From: an uncultured Treponema sp.
GTDB lineage: Bacteria; Spirochaetota; Spirochaetia; Treponematales; Treponemataceae
Length of the DNA: 18,604 bases
Assembly (NCBI GenBank): GCA_946611835.1
Contig: CAMOEE010000019.1
Location: 1-18,604, forward strand
Direction of reading: 5' to 3'
The notes below the pieces were generated by a model, which saw nothing but the letters and a program-made list of their open reading frames with translations, was not told the origin of the DNA and did no database searches. Below, in pieces: positions 13,749 to 18,604 of the stretch (its first letter is position 1; every line of letters starts with the position of its first letter). A program made the position numbers and the translations under genes.

Positions 13749-14006
13749 ATGTTGATTAACGATGAATTGAATGATGTTAAGGTTATGGCTCTTGGTTTCT
13801 CATATACAGACGAGATTGATGAAAGCTACGAGGATTCAGGCGATGAGGACGACTTTGAGTCGCTTGATGATGGCACACTTGACAAATTCGACGACGACAT
13901 TTACGACGATACGCTGGATGAAGACGACGTAAATGTCAGCTACGATTCCGCTCCAGAAGATTACGACGACGAGCTGTCAGAAGATTATTCTGATTCAGAC
14001 GAATAA
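13749..14006 (+). CDS. Highly acidic small protein, function unknown
   Basis: The 85-residue protein contains 26 Asp and 11 Glu (about 44% acidic) with only two Lys and no Arg, giving a net charge near -35. The first 20 residues are ordinary (MLINDELNDVKVMALGFSYT). The rest is low-complexity with recurring DDD, DED and DYDDE runs and six tyrosines, and is probably disordered. It has no signal peptide and no membrane segment. The gene looks real: a promoter, AAGGA 6 nt before the ATG, acidic codons throughout, and a strong hairpin downstream. It is a lone plus-strand gene between two minus-strand operons. Possible roles include a nucleic-acid mimic, a chaperone-like polyanion or a metal/cation buffer, all speculative. 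I recognise no named family. Confidence 0.75.
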   Translation: MLINDELNDVKVMALGFSYTDEIDESYEDSGDEDDFESLDDGTLDKFDDDIYDDTLDEDDVNVSYDSAPEDYDDELSEDYSDSDE

Positions 14007-14055
14007 TTGGGTAAAAAAAACAGAAATAAAATCAAGCCTTATATAGTCAGAAAAT

Positions 14056-14189
14056 GCAAAAAAAACAAGCGTAGGCCGGGTTCTGTCACGAATCCACTTT
14101 GTGCGGGCGAGCGTCAGCGAGTCCAATTTCCAAATCGCACAACCGTGGATTCTAGTGACAGGCTCCGGACGGGAGCTTGTTTTTTTTGT
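14056..14189. terminator. Large nested palindrome acting as a probable bidirectional terminator
   Basis: The outer arms at 14057-14070 and 14175-14188 are perfect 14-bp inverted copies, C-A8-CAAGC and GCTTG-T8-G, so each strand ends in a stem followed by or containing eight T. Inside are further stems: CTGTCAC/GTGACAG (14083-14089 with 14155-14161), GAATCCAC/GTGGATTC (14090-14097 with 14145-14152) and TTGTGCG/CGCACAA (14099-14105 with 14136-14142). The apical loop is about 30 nt and contains GCGAGCGTCAGCGAG. It lies between the convergent acidic-protein gene and rsfS. Nothing else is seen in the gap 14007-14222. Confidence 0.75.
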
Positions 14190-14222
14190 TTTATTCTCAC
14201 AAATGCAAGACTTATGTTTGTT

Positions 14223-14576
14223 TTATTTCAGCTTTTTTCCGCCATGCCAGAGCTTCTCAAGCTCATAGAAATTTCTGGCGTCTTCGCTCATAAGGTGAAC
14301 CACAACCGGCCCGATATCGATAAGATTCCAGTCATCCCCGCCAGGAGCCTTGTTATGGGCCACATGAATTTCCATGCCATTCTCTTTTACATAATCCTTA
14401 ATCTGTTTTGCCAGGCCCTGAGTATGAGCCGAGCTGTGAATCGTTGCGATTACGAAAAAGTCAGTCCATGAGTTCAGCTCTGAAACATCAATCACACAGA
14501 CATCATCAGCCTTTGAGTCCTCAAGAATCTGAGCGATTTCCAGTGCCTCCTGCTGAGCTGTTTTTACTTCTGCCAT
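14223..14576 (-). CDS. rsfS: Ribosomal silencing factor RsfS (Iojap/DUF143 family)
   Basis: RsfS binds uL14 on the 50S subunit and blocks subunit joining during starvation. The 117-residue protein shows the family pattern: an N-terminal helix, ADDVCVIDVSELNSWTDFFVIAT (about 23-45), then HVAHNKAPGGDDWNLIDIGPVVVHLMSEDARNFYELEKLW near the end, with the typical W-DxG-VVVH-M core. The ATG overlaps the stop of the LCP gene by one base (TAATG), with GGAGG 7 nt upstream, so translation is coupled. It is the last gene of the obgE operon and converges on the nested-palindrome terminator. Confidence 0.97.
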   Translation of the reverse strand: MAEVKTAQQEALEIAQILEDSKADDVCVIDVSELNSWTDFFVIATIHSSAHTQGLAKQIKDYVKENGMEIHVAHNKAPGGDDWNLIDIGPVVVHLMSEDARNFYELEKLWHGGKKLK

Positions 14577-15790
14577 TATTTACCTCCAATGTTCTTTACA
14601 TATCGTCCGTCAAAATCTTTTCCAAGAATAATCGTAAAATCGACATTTGATGCCGCGGTAGCGCTTTCGGCATCTTCTGAAACGCTTTCTTCGACGATAT
14701 TTGTACAATGAATAAAATCACCAAGACTTTTTGCAATCTCGGTATTTCCAATATGATTTATGATTACGGTTTTCTCGTAATCGTTGGAATCCGCATTTCC
14801 TGTACTTAAAATATCATAGCCCGCACTTTGGAGCAATGCCATGGTGTTGCGGGCCAGTCCCTGCACCATCGTTCCGTTCTGAATTTCAAGCACATATGTT
14901 CTGTTGACATTCGCATTATCAAGAGAAATGAGCGAGTTGGAAACCTGCTTGAAGACATCCTTGATAAGCTGACCGTCATAATAAGGAAAAAGAAGAGTTT
15001 TTCCGTCAACGACTCGCTTTGAACCTGTGATTGACTGAGGAAGCAGATGCTCAGAATCCACCTGAGAGATTACGCTCATAAGACGATGAAATTCCTTTTC
15101 ATCGAGGTTCGAAATCATTTTTTTGCCAAGCTCGGAAAAAGATTTCTTGTCACGGATAATCTTTTCGTTACGCACGAGAGCGGAGAAGAAGGCAAGGAGA
15201 ACATTCTGCCGCCGCTCAATCAAATCCTCATCCGGCTCATCATTTCGCTCATAATTAAGATATGTGCGGATTTTGTCACCGTCAAGAGTCACGACACCGC
15301 TCGGTAAAAGCCATCTCTCACCCTCATCATTCTTTGTATCGACTGGTGACGGGATAAAGATTTTCATTCCGCCCAGCATATCCGTGAGCTCACCGAATTT
15401 TGACAGGTTCAGCACGATATAGAAAGGAATCGACTGACCGACAAGTTTTTCAATCTCTGACTTATAGGCATCAATTCCTTTTTCAAGATAGACCGAATCA
15501 ATGCTGTCAACCCGCCCGAGGCTTGAGAAAATCGCTCCAGTATTGCCGAGGATATTAATCAAGGCACCACGCTGAGAAACCGGATAATAGACAAAGACAT
15601 CGGTAAAAAGAACACGGTTTTTGTCTTCCATTACGACGAGAGTTTTGATAACCCGGTCTGACTTGAGGTTTTCGTCAATGGTATTCACTCGCAAAGAAAG
15701 AGCAAGTCCCACCGTAACAGAAATGAGAATCAGGAAAATCAGGATAAGAAGAAAGGCGCCCTTGTTTGAATTCGGGTTGTTATTTTTCAT
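14576..15790 (-). CDS. LytR-CpsA-Psr (LCP) family protein with LytR C-terminal domain
   Basis: LCP proteins are membrane-anchored enzymes that usually transfer polymers from a lipid carrier to the cell wall. The 404-residue protein has one N-terminal membrane segment (about 12-33), a periplasmic LCP-like domain (about 46-250) and a LytR_C domain (about 296-391, with YVLEIQNGTMVQGLA and VDFTIILGKD). The helix YERNDEPDEDLIERRQNVL (about 180-198) matches the conserved R-x-x-RQ region. However, the usual GxD and RxDT residues of the active site are not evident: the corresponding stretch reads VLFTDVFVYYP (60-70). The enzyme may therefore be diverged. The ATG overlaps the yqeK end by 11 nt, with GGGGGAG about 10 nt upstream. 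The substrate in a spirochaete is unknown, since teichoic acids are not expected. Confidence 0.85.
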   Translation of the reverse strand: MKNNNPNSNKGAFLLILIFLILISVTVGLALSLRVNTIDENLKSDRVIKTLVVMEDKNRVLFTDVFVYYPVSQRGALINILGNTGAIFSSLGRVDSIDSVYLEKGIDAYKSEIEKLVGQSIPFYIVLNLSKFGELTDMLGGMKIFIPSPVDTKNDEGERWLLPSGVVTLDGDKIRTYLNYERNDEPDEDLIERRQNVLLAFFSALVRNEKIIRDKKSFSELGKKMISNLDEKEFHRLMSVISQVDSEHLLPQSITGSKRVVDGKTLLFPYYDGQLIKDVFKQVSNSLISLDNANVNRTYVLEIQNGTMVQGLARNTMALLQSAGYDILSTGNADSNDYEKTVIINHIGNTEIAKSLGDFIHCTNIVEESVSEDAESATAASNVDFTIILGKDFDGRYVKNIGGK

Positions 15791-16367
15791 GTCTTGCGCA
15801 CTCCCCCAAAAGTTTCTCCCTCAATTTTAGGGTAACAGGATCAACAGTCTTGCCCTTTTTCTCCAGATAGGCAATGTTCTCCTCAATGACAGAAAGAACA
15901 CATTCCTTAAGCGGGAGCGAAAGAAGCCTTGAGCGGTAATCGTCGGTTGACTGGGGCCGGCCTGGTTCAATTTTATCTGCCACGAACAAAAGAAGGGCAA
16001 AATCACAGGAATCTGCGGAGCCTGATGTATGGTTCGCAATGGCATCGATTATCTCGCCGTCAGTAACCCCGAACATCTCCTGGATTCTAACAGCCGCCGC
16101 CCTGCCATGAAGCAAAAATGGCAGCGTCTTCTCCATCTCTGAAAAGCCCCTTCCGTCCTTTTGGGCAAGCTCAAAAAGCTGCCCGTCACTCACATCCTTG
16201 CACATATCATGGGCAATTCCCGCAATCCAGGCCTTTTCTTCCGGAAGACCGTAATTCCTGCACAATTCAGCGAACATTTTTGCGGTGCGCATGGAGTGCT
16301 CGAAGCGGCTTTCCTTTACGACAGTTTTTGTATATTCAGAAATTTTATCGAATAATTCACTTTGCAT
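15780..16367 (-). CDS. yqeK: YqeK-type HD hydrolase, probable diadenosine tetraphosphatase
   Basis: YqeK proteins hydrolyse Ap4A to two ADP. The 195-residue HD-superfamily protein has FEHSMRTAK (His24), AGIAHDMCKD (HD at 53-54), FLLHGRAAA (His87), IANHTSGS (His113) and FVADKIEPGRP (Asp131), the full metal-binding set of this family. The start at ATG 16365-16367 is chosen over the longer frame because AAAGGAA lies 6 nt upstream and the overlap with nadD is then only 11 nt. It lies between nadD and the LCP gene, as nadD-yqeK-rsfS do in many bacteria. Confidence 0.93.
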   Translation of the reverse strand: MQSELFDKISEYTKTVVKESRFEHSMRTAKMFAELCRNYGLPEEKAWIAGIAHDMCKDVSDGQLFELAQKDGRGFSEMEKTLPFLLHGRAAAVRIQEMFGVTDGEIIDAIANHTSGSADSCDFALLLFVADKIEPGRPQSTDDYRSRLLSLPLKECVLSVIEENIAYLEKKGKTVDPVTLKLREKLLGECARHEK

Positions 16368-17004
16368 ACAAATTCCTTTCTTTAATATATTCAAAAACCC
16401 GCCCGGTTACAAGATAACGCCAGGCTCCATTTTCGGCGATTTTCTGACGGATTTCAGAAGAAGAGATTTCCATCTTGGGGTTCTGCACGATTTTGTGCGG
16501 ATAAGGAAAATTCTCAAGGTTCACGCCAGCCATGGGAGACTTTCCGTATTTTTCTGTCGGGATATTCTGAAATTCCGCCTTCAGGCCGGTGTCATGAGGC
16601 CGGCAGGCAAGAATCAAGTCCGCTTTTTTGGCAAGTTCGGCCGCTTTTTCCCACTTGTCATAATCAGGAAGCAGATCTTCCCCAAAAATAAGCCCAACTT
16701 TCCCTTCAAGGACTGAGGCATATTTCTTTTCGAGATAGCAGACTGTATCCCAGCTGTAGGAAACCCCGCCCCTCTCAATCTCGCAAGACTCGGTTTCAAA
16801 GCGCTCATCATCCATAACGGCAAGTCTCGTCATCTCAAGTCGGTCGGATGCAGAAACAGAAGAGGAAAGCTCCTTGTGGGGCGGTGTCGCCGTAGGAACA
16901 AAGAGAATCTTGTCATAACCGAGAGAGCGGCAAACAGAGTCAGCGAGAATCAAATGACCGACATGGATGGGATTGAAGCTTCCGCCAAGCATCGCAATTT
17001 TCAC
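16357..17004 (-). CDS. nadD: Nicotinate-nucleotide adenylyltransferase
   Basis: This enzyme adenylates nicotinate mononucleotide to deamido-NAD in NAD synthesis. The 215-residue protein has the nucleotidyltransferase motif GGSFNPIHVGH (7-17), PTATPPHK near 37-44 and the C-terminal ISSSEIR (180-186), all diagnostic. Translation starts at GTG (17002-17004), only 2 nt after the obgE stop, without an independent strong Shine-Dalgarno, so it is probably coupled to obgE. The 3' end overlaps yqeK by 11 nt. Confidence 0.97.
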   Translation of the reverse strand: MKIAMLGGSFNPIHVGHLILADSVCRSLGYDKILFVPTATPPHKELSSSVSASDRLEMTRLAVMDDERFETESCEIERGGVSYSWDTVCYLEKKYASVLEGKVGLIFGEDLLPDYDKWEKAAELAKKADLILACRPHDTGLKAEFQNIPTEKYGKSPMAGVNLENFPYPHKIVQNPKMEISSSEIRQKIAENGAWRYLVTGRVFEYIKERNLYAK

Positions 17005-17006
17005 GA

Positions 17007-18131
17007 TTACTGCTCCGAATTGTCCTGCCCGGGGAACTGCTCTCCCATGAATTCATCAACGGAACGAGAATCCATGAATGAGGAAGTCTTGACCTTTGCC
17101 TCGGTCTTTTTTTCTTTCCATGAGGTCATATTTCCGACAAGCTCAAGGATTGCTATACGGACATCGTTAAGGCCCATGTGAGCAGCAACAGAAAGAGGAA
17201 TGACTTTTGTGTCAGGCTCTGTTTTTTTGATTTCAGCGGCGATTTTTTCGGCATTCTCGCCCGCACCCTCAATGTCAATTTTATTGCAGAGTACGATGTG
17301 AGGCTTACCCAATAAATCCCTGGAGAAGCCCTCAAGCTCCGAACAGAGGGTTTTGTATGCGCTAAGGCAGTTTTCGTCCGAGCAGTCAATCATAAAAAGA
17401 AGGCCTGCCGTGCGGGAAATATGCTTAAGGAAGCGGATTCCAAGGCCTGCCCCCTCGCTCGCCCCCTCGATGATACCGGGAATATCAGCGATAATCACAT
17501 CCTGCTCGCTGTCAGCACGAAGGACTCCTAGGTTTGGAATTTTCGTGGTGAAAGGATAAGGAGCGATTTTTGGCCGTGCGTTCGTGAATGCGTCGAGCAA
17601 AGAGGACTTTCCTGCGTTCGGGAAACCTACCAGGCCGACATCAGCCATGATACTCAGCTCAAGGAGCAGTTTTCGGTACTCGCCGGGCTGTCCCTTGTTC
17701 GCAGTGCGTGGTGCCTGATTTGTCGAAGACTTAAAGTGAACGTTACCCCAGCCGCCGTTTCCGCCTTTGAGGAAAACAAACTGCTCATTCTCGCTTTCTA
17801 CGGTGAACTCCTTGATTAGTTCTTTTGTTTCTGCGTCACGGATTGCCGTTCCCGGCGGAACTGCAATTACAACATCCTCGCCGTCCTTGCCGTATTTGTT
17901 CCAGCCCATACCGTCGCCACCGTTCTTTGCCTTAAAAAAGCGTTTGAAACGGATGTTTGCCAGGGTCTTTACATTTCTTTTTACGCAGAAGATGACATCG
18001 CCGCCCTTGCCGCCGTCACCGCCGTTGGGACCGCCCATTGGGACATATTTTTCCCGGCGGAAAGACACGCAGCCATTGCCGCCCTTTCCTGATGTCACTT
18101 CGATTATTGCCTCATCAGCAAATTGTTTCAT
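17007..18131 (-). CDS. obgE: Obg family GTPase involved in 50S ribosome assembly
   Basis: Obg is an essential GTPase in large-subunit maturation and stress control. The 374-residue protein has the glycine-rich Obg fold (1-160, with GKGGNGCVSFRREKYVPMGGP) and the G domain: GFPNAGKS (169-176), PYPFTT switch I (191-196), DIPGI (216-220) and NKID (283-286). No recognisable C-terminal OCT domain follows; the tail after about residue 335 is short and charged. The start at ATG 18129-18131 is chosen because GAGGA lies 7 nt upstream and MKQFADEA matches the family N-terminus. The longer frame of 49 extra codons runs through repeats and is rejected. It heads the obgE-nadD-yqeK-LCP-rsfS operon. Confidence 0.97.
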   Translation of the reverse strand: MKQFADEAIIEVTSGKGGNGCVSFRREKYVPMGGPNGGDGGKGGDVIFCVKRNVKTLANIRFKRFFKAKNGGDGMGWNKYGKDGEDVVIAVPPGTAIRDAETKELIKEFTVESENEQFVFLKGGNGGWGNVHFKSSTNQAPRTANKGQPGEYRKLLLELSIMADVGLVGFPNAGKSSLLDAFTNARPKIAPYPFTTKIPNLGVLRADSEQDVIIADIPGIIEGASEGAGLGIRFLKHISRTAGLLFMIDCSDENCLSAYKTLCSELEGFSRDLLGKPHIVLCNKIDIEGAGENAEKIAAEIKKTEPDTKVIPLSVAAHMGLNDVRIAILELVGNMTSWKEKKTEAKVKTSSFMDSRSVDEFMGEQFPGQDNSEQ

Positions 18132-18172
18132 TTTAAAATCCTCACAGATAGAGAGCGTTTTAGCACTTCTCC

Positions 18173-18188
18173 GAAGCAACTGTGTTGC
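18173..18188. repeat. 16-nt hairpin repeat, copy 2, in the obgE leader
   Basis: GAAGCAACTGTGTTGC matches the rplY-leader copy at 12116-12131 at 15 of 16 bases; the only change is in the loop, so the GCAAC/GTTGC stem is kept. It lies about 33 nt upstream of the obgE Shine-Dalgarno in the same orientation relative to the gene as at rplY. Confidence 0.7.
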
Positions 18189-18202
18189 GCAGGTTTTAAG
18201 AG

Positions 18203-18269
18203 CACACAGAGAAAACCCGAAAACTTCCCACAACAAAAATCGCTCTGTGCCCTCTGTGTACTCTGTGAG
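18203..18269. repeat. 9-bp-period TCTGTG element with inverted partner, copy 2
   Basis: The inverted arm CACACAGAG (18203-18211) is followed by a 31-nt spacer (18212-18242) and three tandem 9-mers beginning CTCTGTG (18243-18251, 18252-18260, 18261-18269). The layout and spacer length equal those at 4298-4365, although the core differs (CTCTGTG against AATCTGTG) and the spacers are unrelated. Confidence 0.8.
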
Positions 18270-18278
18270 AAATTTCAA

Positions 18279-18312
18279 TAAAAAACCCGGAGACAGAAAA
18301 CTGAATCCGGGC
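18279..18312 (-). terminator. Rho-independent terminator after rpmA
   Basis: On the minus strand, CCCGGA (18306-18311) pairs with TCCGGG (18286-18291) across a 14-nt loop and is followed by six T (18280-18285). It separates the rpmA transcript from the obgE operon. Confidence 0.8.
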
Positions 18313-18333
18313 TTTCATCAATTAAGTCGAAAC

Positions 18334-18591
18334 TTATGCCTGAACAGGAACTACAGATGCGTATTTTCTGTTCATGCGCTCATGGAATTTGACATTTCCG
18401 TCTGCTGTTGCAAACAGGCTGTCGTCTCCGGCTCGTTTAACATTGTCTCCCGGCCAGATTTTTGTTCCACGCTGTTTAACGATGATTGAGCCTGCGGTTA
18501 CGAATTCTCCGCCGTAAGCTTTAACACCCAAGTATTTAGGATTTGACTGTCGGCCGTTTTTTGCGCCGCTACCACCTTTACTTCGTCCCAT
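18334..18591 (-). CDS. rpmA: 50S ribosomal protein L27
   Basis: L27 is a large-subunit protein whose N-terminus reaches the peptidyl-transferase centre. The 85-residue protein matches the family: GGSGAKNGRQSNPKYLGVKAYGG (6-28), then GSIIVKQRGTKIWPGDNV and the end VKFHERMNRKYASV. It has no N-terminal FF-containing extension of the Firmicute type, so no Prp cleavage is expected. The ATG at 18589-18591 has GGAGGA about 6 nt upstream. The last 13 nt of the window (18592-18604) hold that ribosome-binding site and, on the minus strand, a TAA that may end an upstream gene, probably rplU or a neighbour, which cannot be seen. Confidence 0.98.
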   Translation of the reverse strand: MGRSKGGSGAKNGRQSNPKYLGVKAYGGEFVTAGSIIVKQRGTKIWPGDNVKRAGDDSLFATADGNVKFHERMNRKYASVVPVQA

Positions 18592-18604
18592 TTTATTCCT
18601 CCAT

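Noticed and set aside
14007..14471. Plus-strand 154-codon frame, basic at its N-terminus, after the acidic gene
   Set aside because: It starts at TTG without a ribosome-binding site, runs through the large palindrome and then antisense to rsfS.
16368..16394. Longer yqeK start, nine codons upstream
   Set aside because: It would enlarge the overlap with nadD to 38 nt and lacks a ribosome-binding site; the ATG at 16367 has AAAGGAA 6 nt upstream.
18132..18278. Upstream extension of the obgE open frame
   Set aside because: The extra residues match no Obg N-terminus and cover the 9-mer element and the hairpin repeat; the ATG at 18131 has GAGGA.
17767..18489. Plus-strand 240-codon frame opposite obgE and rpmA
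   Set aside because: It is antisense to two certain genes and its proline/serine-rich composition mirrors the Obg glycine-rich region.

Overview
The window looks like a chromosomal segment from a spirochaete of the genus Treponema, probably a host-associated species with moderate GC content. This assignment is an inference. It rests on recognisable protein families (SpoVG, a Maf/DUF115 protein, a lipoprotein HtrA-like protease, an LCP protein without obvious teichoic-acid genes) and on gene order. There is no rRNA in the window to prove it. Nearly all the sequence is coding and most genes are housekeeping. No phage, insertion sequence or CRISPR array was seen.

Layout. Positions 1-946 (minus) hold the 5' two thirds of a phosphohexomutase gene, divergent from a plus-strand pair at 1060-4255: a membrane-anchored parvulin-type foldase and a Maf/DUF115 protein of the flagellin-glycosylation type. 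A convergent gap at 4256-4389 carries a heptamer tandem repeat and a 9-bp-period repeat element. A minus-strand run follows: tilS, a secreted TPR protein with DxDGD motifs, an HtrA-like lipoprotein protease and lepA (11478 down to 4390). Upstream of it lie ispE, spoVG, tRNA-Gln(UUG) and rplY (13544 down to 11528). The ispE/spoVG/rplY(ctc)/tilS order echoes the Bacillus neighbourhood. A lone plus-strand gene at 13749-14006 encodes a very acidic 85-residue protein. It is followed by a large bidirectional hairpin. The last block (18591 down to 14223) is rpmA, then the tightly packed obgE-nadD-yqeK-LCP-rsfS operon, whose members overlap or lie 2 nt apart.

How the genes fit together. Much of the window concerns translation and ribosome maturation: L27, Obg, RsfS, L25, LepA, TilS and tRNA-Gln. 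NAD and isoprenoid precursor synthesis (nadD, ispE) and envelope quality control (PPIase, HtrA-like protease, LCP) make up the rest.

The most interesting material is non-coding. (i) Two elements at 4298-4365 and 18203-18269 share an exact layout: one inverted copy, a 31-nt spacer, then three tandem 9-mers built on TCTGTG. (ii) A 16-nt repeat able to form a hairpin lies in the leaders of both rplY and obgE. (iii) A roughly 130-bp nested palindrome has perfect 14-bp A8/T8 ends. (iv) Two minus-strand genes, the phosphohexomutase and ispE, lack a Shine-Dalgarno and sit 2-3 nt from the predicted transcription start, so they may be leaderless. (v) Operator-like repeats lie in the divergent promoter at 933-991.
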